Below are positions 11,901 to 23,714 of a DNA stretch of 64,000 nucleotides, in pieces. This DNA comes from Cryptomeria japonica (lineage: Eukaryota; Streptophyta; Pinopsida; Cupressales; Cupressaceae), in assembly GCF_030272615.1 (NCBI RefSeq), contig NC_081410.1, positions 284,145,957 through 284,209,956 on the forward strand, written 5' to 3'. Positions within the stretch are counted from its first letter, which is position 1; each line of letters starts with the position of its first letter. The notes under the pieces are model-generated. The model ran no database searches. It saw only the letters and a list, made by a program, of their open reading frames with translations, and had not been told where the DNA came from. Position numbers and translations under genes: made by a program.

Positions 11901-14900
11901 TGTTTTGACACTACAGGCTCCGGAATAGGGACTTGCATTTTGAAAGCTTGTTGTGCCTCGGAACACCAATTTTGATGCTTTGAAATAGATGATTTTGCAG
12001 TGTAAGCTCCAAAACATGGTTCTAAGAGCATGATGTGCATCAAAATAACATTTTGATGCTACCCGCACCAAAATTAGGACTTGCATCTTGAAACGTTGTT
12101 GTTCCTCCAAACATCAATTTTGATGCTCCAAAATTGGGGCTTTTCATGCACAATTTCTAAAACAAGGTTCTGAGAGCACAATGTGTATCAAAATTAGATT
12201 TTGATGCTACTAGGTCTAGAATTGGGGCCTGCATCTTGAAACCTTGTTCTGCCTCAAAACATTGATTCTGATGCTTTGAATCTGGGGCTTTTGAGGAACA
12301 AACTTTGAATGAGGTTTTAAGAGCATGATGTGCGCCAAAATCAGATTTTGACGCTATTGACTCTATAATCAGGACCTGCATCTTGAAACTTTGTTGTGAC
12401 TCCAAAAATTGATTTTGATGCTCCAAAACTGGGGCTTTTGAGGCACAATTTCTAAAATAGGGTTCTAAGGGCTTGCATCTTGCAACCTTGTTGTGCCTCA
12501 AAACACTAATTTTTATGATCCAAAACCAAGGCTTTTGAGGCACAAGCTTCGAAATGAGGTTCTAAGAGCACGATGTGCACCAAAATAAGATTTTGATGCT
12601 ATTTTCTCTAGAATTGGGACTTACATCTTGAAACCTTGTTGTGCCTCCAAACATTGATTTTGATGCTCCAAAACTGAGTCTTTCAATGCACAAGCTCTGA
12701 AATGAGCTTCTCAAAGAATGTTGTGTGTCAAAATGGAATTTTGACGCTACTGGCTCTGCAATAGGGACTTGTTTCTTGAAACCTTATTGTTCCTCAAAAC
12801 ATTGATTTTGATGTGCCAAAATCAAGGCTTTCAAGGCACAATCTCTGAAATGAGGTTCTAAGAGCATGATGTACATCAAAATTACATTTTGACTCTACGC
12901 ACTCTAGAATTGGGATTTGTGTCTTGAAACCTTGTTGTGACTCCTAACACTTAGTTTTGTTTTTCAAAAAGGAGCCTTTTCATTCACAACCTCTGAAATG
13001 AGGTTCTAAGAACACCATGTTTGTCAAAATCATGTTTTGATGCTATCAACTTGAGAATTGGGACTTGTGTCTTGAAACCTTGTTGTGCCTCCAAAAACCA
13101 ATTTTGATGCTTTGAAACCGATGATTTTTAGGCATAAGCTCCAAAACAAGGTTCTAAGAGCACGATGTGTGTCAAAATCAAATTTTGATGCTACCCACTC
13201 TAGAATCAGGACTTGCATGTTGAAACCTTGTTGTGCCTCCAAACATCGATTTTGGTGCTCCAAAATTGGGGCTTTTGAGGCACAATTTCTAAAACATGGT
13301 TCTAAGAGCATAATGTGCATCAACATTAAATTTTGATGCTACTGGCTGTAGAATCGGGGCTAGCATCTTAAAACATTATTGTGCCTCAAAACATTGATTC
13401 TGATGCTTTGAAACTGGGGCTTTTGAGGCACAAGCTTCGAATGAGTTTTTAACATCATGATCTGCGTGAAAATCAGATTTTGATGCTATTGACTCTATAA
13501 TCGGGACTTGCATCTTGAAACTTTGTTGTGACTCCAAAAATTGACTTTGATGCTCCAAAACTGGGGCTTTTTAGGCACAATTTCTGTAACAGGGTTCTAA
13601 GGGCACAATGTGCATCAAACTTGAATTTTGATGCTACTGGCTCTACAATAGGGGCTTGCATCTTGAAACCTTGTTGTGCCTCAAAACAGTGATTTTGATG
13701 ATCTGAAACCAGGGCTTTTGAGGCACAAGCTTCGAAATGAGGTTATAAGAGCATGATGTGCACCAAAATCAGATTTTGATTCTATTGGCTCTATAATCGG
13801 GACTTGCATCTTGAAACCTTGTTGTGCCTCCAAACATTGATTTTGATGCTCCAAAATTGAGTCTTTCAAGGCAAAAACTCTGAAATGAGCTTCTCAAAGA
13901 ATGATGTGCGTGAAAATGGAATTTTGACACTATTGCCTCTGGAATAGGGACTTGTTCCTTGAAACCTTGTTGTGCCTTAAAATATTGATTTTGATGTGCG
14001 AAAATCGGGGCTTTCAAGGCACAATCTCAGAAATGAGGTTCTAAGAACATGATGTACATCAAAATTGCATTTTGACTCTACCCACTCTAGAATTGGGACT
14101 TGTGTCTTGAAAGCTTGTTGTGACTCCAAACACTAATTTTTATGTTCCAAAAATGAGGCTTTTGAGTCACAACCTTTGGAATGAGTTTCTAAGAACACCA
14201 TGTTTGTCAAAATCATTTTTTGATGCTATCAACTTGAGAATTGGGACTTGTGTTTTGAAACATTGTTGTGCCTTTAAACATTGATTTGGGTATTTTAAAA
14301 CTGGTGGTTTTGAGCCACATGCTTTGAAATGAGTTTCAAAGAGCATGATGTGCATCAAAATCATGTTTTGACACTACAGGCTCCGGAATAGGGACTTGCA
14401 TCTCGAAAGCTTGTTGTGCCTCCAAACACCAATTTTGATGCTTTGAAACCGATGATTTTGAGGCATAAGCTCCAAAACAAGGTTCTAAGAGCACGATGTG
14501 CGTCAAAATCAAATTTTGACGCTACCGGCTCCAGAATCAAGACTAGCATCTTGAAGCCTTGTTGTGCCTCAAAACATCGATTTTGATGCTCCAAAATTGG
14601 TGCTTTTGAGGAACAAATTCTGAAATAGGTTTCTAAGAGCACAATGCACATCAAAATTAAATTTTGATGCTAATGGCTCTAGAATCGGGTCTTGCATCTT
14701 GAAACCTTGTTGTGCCCCAAAACATTGATTTTGATGCTCTGAATCTGGGGCTTTTGAGGCACAAGCTTCGAATAAGGTTTTAAGAGCACGATGTGCGCCA
14801 AAATCAGATTTTGATGCTATTGACTCTATAATCGGGACATGCATCTTGAAACTTTGTTTCAACTCCAAAAATCTATTTTGATGCTCCAAAACTAGGGATT

Positions 14901-17900
14901 TTGAGGCACAATTTCTAAAATAGGGTTCTAAGGGCACAATGTGCATCAAACTTGAATTTTGATGCTACTTGCTCTAGAATAGGGGCTTGCATCTTGAAAC
15001 CTTGTTGTGTCTCAAAACACTAATTTTCATGATCCAAAACCAATGCTTTTGAGGCACAAGCTTTGAAATTAGGTTCTAAGAGAACGATGTGCACCAAAAT
15101 CAGATTGTGATACTATTGACTCTAGAATCAAGACTTGCATCTTGAAACCTTGTTGTGCCTCCAAACATTGATTTTGATGCTCCAAAACTGAGTCTTTCGA
15201 GGCACAAGCCTTGAAATGAGCTTCTCATAGAATGATGTGCCTCAAAATGGAATTTTGATGCTACTGGGTCCGGAATAGGGACTTGTTTCTTGAAACATTG
15301 TTGTCCCTCAAAACATTGATTTTGATGTGCCAAAATCAGGGCTTTTAAGGCACAATCTCCGAAATGAGGTTTTAAGAGCATGATGTACATCAAAATTGCA
15401 TTTTGACTCTACCCACTCTGGAATTGGGACTTGTGTCTTGAAACCTTGTTATGACTCCAAACACTTATTTTTATGTTCCAAAAATGAGGCTTTTGAGTCA
15501 AAACCTCTGAAATGAGGTTCTAAGAACACCATGTTTGTCAAAATCATGTTTTCATGCTATTAACTTTAGAATTGGGACTTGTGTCTCGAAAGCTTGTTGT
15601 GCCTCCAAAAACCAATTTTTACGCTACTGGCTTCGGAACCATGACTTGCATCTTGAAACATTGATTTGGGTGTTTTGAAACTCGAGCTTTCGAGCCAGAT
15701 GCTCCGAAATGAGTTTCTAAGAGCACGATGTGCATCAAAATCATGTTTTGACACTACAGGCTCTGTAATAGGGACTTGTGTCTCGAAAGCTTGTTGTGCC
15801 TCCAAACACCAATTTTGATGCTTTGAAACCGATGATTTTGAGGCATAAGCTCCAAAACAAGGTTATAAGAGCACGATGTGCGGAAAATTCAAATTTTGAC
15901 ACTACCGGCTCCAGAATTAGGACTTGCATCTTGAAACCTTGTTGTGCCTCCAAACATTGATTTTGATCCTCCAAAATTGGGGCTTTTGAGGCACAATTTC
16001 TGAAATAGGGTTCTAAGAGCACAATGCACATCAAAAATAAATTTTGATGCTACTAGCTCTAGAATCGGGGCTTGCATCTTGAAACCTTGTTGTGACTCAA
16101 AACATTGATTCTGATGCTCTGAATCTGTGGCTTTTGAAGCACAAGCTTCGAATGAGGTTTTAAGAGCACGATTTGTGCCAAAATCAGATTTTGACGCTAT
16201 GGACTCTATAATCGGGACTTGCATGTTGAAACTTTGTTGTGACTCCAAAAATCAATTTTGATGCTCCAAGACTCGGGGTTTTGAGGCACAATTTCTAAAA
16301 CAGGGTTCTAAGGGCACAATGTGCATGAAACTTGAATTTTAATGCTACTGGCTCTAGAATAGGGGCTTGCATTTTGAAACCTTGTTATGCCTCAAAACAC
16401 TGATTTTGATTATCCAAAACTATGGCTTTTGAGGCACAATTTTTGAAATGAGGTTCTAAGAGCACGATGTCCACGAAAATCAAATTTTGATGCTATTGAC
16501 TCTAGAATCAGGACTTGCATCTTGAAACCTTGTTGTGCCTCCGAACATTGATTTTGATGCTCCAAAACTGAGTCTTTCGAGGTACAAGCTCTGAAATAAG
16601 CTTCTCAAAAAATGATGTGCATTAAAATGGAATTTTGACGCTACTGGCTCCGAAATAGGGACTTGTTTCTTGAAACCTTGTTCTACCTCAAAACATTGAT
16701 TTTGATGTGCCAAAATCAGGGCTTTCAAGGCACAATCTACGAAATGAGGTTCTAAGAGCATGATGTACATAAAAATTGCATTTTGACTCTACCCACTCTG
16801 GAATTGGGACTTGTGTCTTGTAACCTTGTTGTGACTCCAAACACTTATTTTTGTTTTCCAAAAATGAGGCTTTTGATTCACAACCTCCGAAATGAGGTTC
16901 TAAGAATGCCATGTTTGTCAAAATCGTGTTTTGATGCTATCAGCTTGAGAATTGGGATTTGTGTCTTGAAACCTTGTTGTGCCTTTAAACATTGATTTGG
17001 GTGTTTTGAAACTGGTGCTTTCGAGCCACATGCTCTAAAACAAGTTTCTAAGAGCACAATGTGCATCAAAATCATGTTTTGACACTAGAGGCTTCGGAAT
17101 AGGGACTTGCATTTTGAAAGCTTTTTGTGCCTCCAAACACCAATTTTTATGCTTTGAAACTGATGATTTTGAGGCATAAGCTCCAAAACAAGGTTCTAAG
17201 AGCATGATGTGTGTCAAAATCAAATTTTGAAGCTACTGGCTCTAGAATTAGGACTTGCATCTTGAAAACTTGTTGTGCCTCCAAACATCATTTTTTATGC
17301 TCCAAAATTGGGGCTTTTGAGGCACAATTTCTAAAACACGGTTCTAAGAGCACAATGTGCATCAAAATTAAACTTTGATACTACTGGCTCTAGAATCTTG
17401 GCTTGCATCTTGAAACCTTGTTGTACCTCAAAATATTGATTCTGATGCTTTGAATCTAGGGCTTTTGAGGCACAAGCTTCAAATAAGGTTGTAAGAGCAC
17501 GATGTGCGTGAAAATCATATTTTGATGCTATTGACTCTATAATCAGGACTAGCATCTTGAAACTTTATTGTGACTCCAAAAATTGATTTTGATGCTCCAA
17601 AACTGGGGCTTTTGAGGCACAATTTCTAAAACAGGGTTCTAAGGGCACAATGTGCATCAAACTCGAATTTTGATGCTACTGGCTCTAGAATAGGGGCTTG
17701 CATCTTGAAACCTTGTTATGCCTCAAAATAGTAATTTTGATGATCCAAAACTAGGGCTTTTGAGGCACAACCTTCGAAAAGAGGTTCTAAGAGCATGATG
17801 TGCACTAAAATCAAATTTTGATGCTATTGACTCTAGAATCAGGACTTGCATCTTGAAACCTTGTTGTGCCTCCAACCATTGATTTTGATGCTCCAAAACT

Positions 17901-20850
17901 GAGTCTTTCGAGGCACAAGCTCTGAAATGAGCTTCTCAAAGAATGATGTGCATCAAAATGGAATTTTGATGCTACTGGCTCCAGAATAGGGACTTGTTTC
18001 TTGAAACCTTGTTGTGCCTCAAAACATTGATTTTGATGTGCCAAAATTAGGGCTTTCAAGGCACAATCTCCAAAATGAGGTTCTAAGAGGATGATGTACA
18101 TCAAAATTGCATTTTGACTCTACCCACTCTAGAATTGGGACTTGTGTTTGGAAACCTTGTTGTGACTCCAAACACTAATATTTATGTTCCAAAAATGAGG
18201 CTTTTGAGTCACAACCTCCGTAATGAGGTTCTAAGAGCACCATTTTTGTCAAAATTGTGTTTTGATGCTATCAGCTTGAGAATTGGGACTTGTGTCTTGA
18301 AACCTTGTTGTGCCTTTAAACATTGATTGGGGTGTTTTGAAACCGGTGCTTTCGAGCCACATGCTCTGAAATGAGTTTCTAAGATCATGATGTGCATCAA
18401 AATCATGTTTTGATATTAAAGGCTCCGGAATTGGGACATGTGTCTCGAAATCTTGTTGTGCCTCCAAACACCAATTTTGATGCTTCGAAACCGATGATTT
18501 TGTGGCATAAGCTCCAAAAAAAGGTGCGTCAAAATCAAATTTTGATGCTCCCAGCTCCAGAATCAGGACTTGCATCTTGAAGGCTTGTTGTGCCTCCAAA
18601 TATTGATTTTGATGCTCTAAAATTGGGGCTTTTTAGGCACAATTTCTGAAATAGGGTTCTAACAGCACAATGTACATGAAAATTAAATTTTGATGCTACT
18701 GGCTCTAGAATCGGGGCTTGCATCTTGAAACCTTGTTGTGCCTCAAAACATTGATTTTGATGCTCTGAATCTGTGGCTTTTGAGGCAAAAGCTTCGAATG
18801 AGGTTTTAAAAGCACGATGTGTGCCAGAATCAGATTTTGACACTACTAACTCTATAATCAGGACTTGCATCTTGAATCTTTGTTGTGACTCCAAAAATCA
18901 TTTTTGATGCTCCAAAACTAGGGCTTTTGAGGCACAATTTCTAAAACAGGGTTCGAAGGGCACAATGTGCATCAAACTCTAATTTTGATGCTACTGGCTC
19001 TAGAATAGGGGCTTGCATATTGAAACCTTATTGTGCCTCAAAACATTGATTTTGATGATTTGAAACTAGGGCTTTTGAGGCACAAGCTTCGAAATGAGGT
19101 TCTAAAAGCATGATGTGCACCAAAATCAAATTTTGATGCTATTGCCTTTAGAATCGGGACTTGCATCTTGAAACCTTGTTGTGCCTACAAACATTGATTT
19201 TGATGCTCCAAAACTAAGTCTTTCGAGGCACAAGCTCTGAAATGAGCTTCTCAAAGAATGATGTATGTCAAAATGGAATTTTGACGCTACTGGCTCTGAA
19301 ATAAGGACTTGTTTCTTGAAACCTTGTTGTGTCTCAAAACATCGATTTTGATGTGCCAAAATCAGGGGTTTGAAGGCACAATCTCTAAAATGAGGATCTA
19401 AAAGCATGATGTACATCAAAATTTCTTTTTGACTCTACCCACTCTATAATTAGGACTTGTGTCTTGAAACCTTGTTGTGACTCCAAACACTAATTTTTAT
19501 GTTCCAAAAGTGAGGCTTTTGAGTCACAACCTTCGGAATGAGGTTCTAAGAACACCATGTTTGTCAAAATCGTGCTTTGATGCTATCAGCTTGAGAATTG
19601 GGACTTGTGTCTTGAAACCTTGTTGTGCCTTTAAACATTGATTTGGGTGTTTTGAAACTAGCCACATGCTCCAAAAGGAGTTTCTAAGAGCACGATGTGC
19701 ATCAAAATCATGTTTTGACACTACAGGCTCTGGAATAGGGACTTGCATCTCGAAAGCTTTTTGTGCCTCCAAACACCAATTTTGATGCTTCAAAATCGAT
19801 GATTTTAGGGCATAAGCTCCAAAACAAGGTTCTAAGAGTGGCTACAGAATCAGGACTTGCATCGTGAAACCTTGTTGTGCCTCCAAACATCGACTTTGAT
19901 GCTCCAAAATTGGGGCTTTTGAGGCATAATTTCTGAAATACGGTTCTTAGAGCACAATGTGCATCAAAATTAAATTTTGATGCTACTGGCTCTAGAATTG
20001 GGGCCTGCATCTTGAAACCTTGTTGTGCCTCAAAACATTGATTGTGATGCTCTGAATCTGGGGCTTTTGAGGCACAAGCTTCGAATAAGGTTTTAAGAGC
20101 ACGATGTGCACCAAAATAAGATTTTGACGCTATTGACTCTATAATCGGGACTTGAATCTTGAAACATTGTTGTGACTACAAAAATGGATTTTGATGCTCC
20201 AAAACTGGGGCTTTTGAGGCACAATTTCTAAAACAGGGTTCTAAGGGCACAATGTGCATCAAACTTGAATTTTGATGCTACTGGCTCTAGAATAGGGGTT
20301 TGTATCTTGAAATCTTGTTGTACCTCAAAACACTAATTTTGATGATCTGAAACTAGGGCTTTTGAGGCACAAGCTTTGAAATGAGGTTGTAAGAGCACGA
20401 TGTGCACCAAAATCAGATTTTGATGCTATTGACTCTATAATTGGGACTTGCATCTTGAAAGCTTGTTGTGCTTCCAAACATTGATTTTGATGCTCCAAAA
20501 CTGAGTCTTTCGAGGCACAAGCTCTAAAATGAGCTTCTCAAAGAATGATGTGTGTCAAAATGGAATTTTGATGCTATTGGCTCCGGAATAGGGACTTGTT
20601 TCTTGAAACCTTGTTGTGCCTAAAAACATTGATTTTGATGTGCCAAAATCAGGGCTTTCAAGGCACAATCTATGAAATGAGGTTCTAAGAGCATGATGTA
20701 CATCAAAATTGTATTTTGACTTTACCCACTCTGGAATTGGGACTTGTGTCTTGAAACCTTGTTGTGACTCCAAACACTAATTTTTATGTTCCAATAATGA
20801 GGCGTTTGAGTCACAACCTCCGAAATGAGGTTCTAAGAACAATATCCCTC
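8894..20850 (-). repeat. Satellite array, right arm (inverted)
   Basis: The same satellite family as the left arm, read on the minus strand, with about 81 monomers. Type-A markers lie at 9129, 10244, 11955, 14418, 15798, 17129, 18460 and 19765; an A/B fusion monomer sits at 13087. Spacings of 1331 (13087 to 14418, 15798 to 17129, 17129 to 18460) show the same nine-monomer unit. Spacings of 1115, 1132 and 1305 reflect deletions, and 1711 and 1380 reflect extra partial monomers. The array ends abruptly inside a B monomer near 20850, and the sequence beyond is unrelated to the satellite. Confidence 0.95.
11426..11807 (-). repeat. 381-bp internal duplication (B-C-partial D), right arm
   Basis: On the minus strand two B markers lie at 11807 and 11426, 381 bp apart. 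The truncated D joins the A tail at about 11521. This is the same junction seen at 7917 on the plus strand. It explains the 1711-bp A-to-A spacing between 10244 and 11955 (1331 plus about 380). Confidence 0.85.
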
Positions 20851-21066
20851 ATTTTCATGATTGTCATCCCTAAGTCACTTTGCTCAGTGATCTGAGAGAA
20901 AAGGCATTGGCTTGAGGGGTCTAGTGAGATAGAGAACAATGGAACATCCCTTGGGAAGTTGAGTTACTCAATATGACTCCATAACTTGCACCAAGAGTCC
21001 CATTGGTGTGTGGACAATTTTGAAATCATATTTTCCATTCATCCCCCCACTTTTCCCGCATGCAAT
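20851..21066. other. Unassigned 216-bp segment between satellite and copia relic
   Basis: This piece is neither satellite nor copia integrase. The integrase frame on its right loses similarity after Ile-Ala-Cys near 21060. On the minus strand one frame stays readable for about 70 codons apart from three TGA codons, and includes LPKGCSIVLYLTRPLKPM. I do not recognise it. It may be a fragment of a host gene caught at the break, or chance. Confidence 0.4.
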
Positions 21067-22226
21067 AGCCATTTCAACAATAGTTCTATTCTTCCTTTCA
21101 ACAACTCTATTTTTCTATGGAGTTCTAGATGCAGACAATTTTCTTCTAATACCATGGTCTTCACAAAATCTATCATATTCATTTGTTGTGGATTCTCCAC
21201 CTCTATCAAATTTTAGAAATTTGATCTTAGATTCTACTTTATTTTCAACAATGAATTTGAATACTTTAAATCTATCTAGGGATTCTATTTTTTCTTTTAA
21301 GAAAGTAATGCATGTCATTCTAGAATAATCATCAATGAGAAACATAACATACCTTTCACCATTAGTCCTCTTATCCTTGTAGGTTTGCACATGTCTAAAT
21401 GAATTAACTTCAAAGGTTTTGTTGCACAATACTCCTTGTTCTTGAATCTATTCCTTATTTTCTTTCCATCTAACATTCCTTGCACACCATATTGGCAGGT
21501 TCGGTAATCTTTGGTAAATCATTCATACCATGAGTTGAACTAATATTCACCATGTTGTCAAAATTAATGTGTCCCATCCTTTTGTGCCACAACCAAAATT
21601 CATTTCTCTATGCCAATAGACAACAACTTCCTCTATTTTCCTTTATGTAATAGACATAACCATTTGTTCTTATACCTTCTTCAATAAACCTTTTGGAATC
21701 ACCTTGTTTGATCTCACATCCAGACCCATAAAATATGAGCTTGTATCCTTTGTCCCACATTGGACTCACACTCAAAACATTATGTATTAAAATATTAACA
21801 TAATAAACATCATCTGTCTTATGCTTATCATCAATGGATATGGTTCATTTTCTATAAATAAGTGTAATCTCTTCACCAACAAAGTTCACTAATCCACTGT
21901 CATACTTTCAAAGTTAAGGAACATCTTTCTATCACTTGTCATATGATTTGAGAATCTGGAATCAATTATCCAAGCTTTAGGTCCTTTATTTGCATGTAGT
22001 GTGGTCCTTACAATCATTGATCTTTTGCTATTTTCTTCATCATGTAGAGTACCAAACCTTTTATTATCCTTTTCTTTTATGGCTAAAAATAATAATTCAT
22101 CATTTGATTCATCATAATCTTAATCCTTAGATGAGTGGATCTCCATTGAATAAAAATTCTTCTTAGGCTATTTCTATCATCTATTCTATAATAATCCTTT
22201 CTCTTGTTATAATAATCCTTTCTTTT
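21067..22226 (-). pseudogene. Ty1/copia protease and integrase relic (element C2)
   Basis: Minus-strand copia pol fragment. Reading from 22226 downward there is a protease-like AWIIDSRFSNHMTS, with Asp-Ser-Arg where active enzymes have Asp-Ser-Gly. It is followed by the integrase zinc region (WHKRMGHINFDNMV, then VCKEC). The best open stretch is 21115-21429, with LIDDYSRM, the DRGGE block and, after a stop codon, VERKNRT, which keeps the usual catalytic Glu. Several stops and small shifts make it a pseudogene. The 5' part (gag) continues at 28629-29520 on the other side of element N. Reverse transcriptase and RNase H are not found; the relic ends at the satellite border. Confidence 0.8.
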
Positions 22227-23364
22227 ATTTAGGCCCAATATGGAAAGCTAATGTACTGAGAGGGAGGGGTGAATCAGTACTTCAAAACTTTTCTTGAATA
22301 ATAACCTTACTGTTATGCATAAACTTAATAGTGTAGTAACATAAAATAAAGTTAAAACAGATATATAACAATCATACATGATTCACTCTATAACACATAT
22401 ATTTTGGTTACGCAGAAACTCTTGGTTAGAGAGAAAAACTGTGGTGGGGATGGCACCCACAACTTCACTACTGCAATAATAAAGAGTGCTTGGTTAGAGC
22501 TACATTTTAGCTATTTCTAATAGCTTACTCAGTTAGGAGTAACAAGATCTGTTAGATCTACCTTGCTAAAGGATTTTACAACATTTATTTTGAATGTTGC
22601 ACTTGGTTAGAGGCTTTACACTTTATAGACTTGATTAGAGTCTTTTACCCTATTAAAGGTTTCTCTTTCAACTTCACAATATTACAATAAAATCATTACA
22701 AATATCTGCAACTTTATATCTGAAATGTTATAGCAGATTCTATGTGCTCAGAATAAGATTACCTTGCTTATAGCATACCTCGATAACTCATATAGTAACT
22801 CGGTAAACCCTTCTATTTACTGTGTTCTTCAACTGTTATCTGAAAACCTTCTCAGTGACCTTTGTGTCTCTGTAACAATCTTCATACACACATATATATT
22901 CATGCATACACCTTTAACTCATGCTATATAAATAGATCTCTTAAGACGATGATCCAATTCATTGCTTCGATCTTACAAACAAGATTTCTTGAATGAATAA
23001 CTATACAAAATATTTCATTGGTTAGATTGATCTCAAAATCATACACAATCTTCTGGTGCAATTTCCAATGTAATAACGGTTAGATGTGCCTCAATCTTGT
23101 AACACATTTTCATATGCATGTTCAGGTTCAATGTATCTAGTAACATGTTTCACTCGGTGTATATTAACTTGGTGTGTCATCTTTGCTGCTCGGTAGTCAT
23201 AAAAAGATACTACGTTCTGTGACTGCTTTCCTCTATAACCGACTAGACTGTGCATACTGAATTCTCTATGTGTATAGACTACATGATTCAGTAGTATTAA
23301 CCGACTAGAGTATATAGTATGACTTTGAATATAAAAACTAATGGCAGTTTGATAAGTAGTAACA
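22227..23364 (-). repeat. Element N 3' LTR
   Basis: Direct copy of 27468-28628. It starts with ATTTAGGCCC where the partner has TGTTAGGCCC and ends with AAGTAGTAACA. It is about 23 bp shorter than the partner because a stretch near 23210 is missing. Confidence 0.85.
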
Positions 23365-23381
23365 ATCTCCCCTTTTGACAT
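23365..23381 (-). other. Element N polypurine tract
   Basis: On the minus strand the tract ATGTCAAAAGGGGAGAT lies directly before the LTR start TGTTACTAC. This is the expected place for plus-strand DNA priming. Confidence 0.7.
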
Positions 23382-23714
23382 TAGTTGAGATGTTTGACAA
23401 AAACTACTTTCAAAGTCATAACTCAAAAGTCTATATACTTTGCAAAATGACTATACTTAACAATAAATACAATAGTCAATGAAATCGTATATTCAAATAT
23501 ACTCCCCTTATCATTATACTATACATAACTCTGATTTGTGCATGATTGGTTCTGTGTTTGTGTGCTCTGCTTACTGTCCTTGAATACTCTGAATACTCTG
23601 CTCAGTATACTCCCCCTGTATACAATACTCTGAATACTGTATCAAAACTGTATCACAAAAACTGTATCACTCAATATATTGGATTAATCCCCCTTTTTGA
23701 CAAACATAAAAAAC

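Noticed and set aside
32-20770. Dozens of short open frames of 60-150 codons with similar translations (FEAQQGFKMQ, FDAHRALRTL) throughout the first 20 kb
   Set aside because: They follow the satellite period. 148 bp is not a multiple of three, frames change from monomer to monomer, and both strands show such frames. Similar peptides come from the repeat itself.
1-20850. CRISPR-like array or spaced repeats
   Set aside because: The unit is contiguous and about 148 bp, with no unique spacers, and the context is eukaryotic.
1-20850. CENP-B box
   Set aside because: I looked for a TTCGTTGGAAACGGGA-like site and saw none in the monomers.
21008-21328. Plus-strand frame of 106 codons at 21008-21328
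   Set aside because: It is antisense to the copia integrase at 21115-21429, which has clear family motifs.
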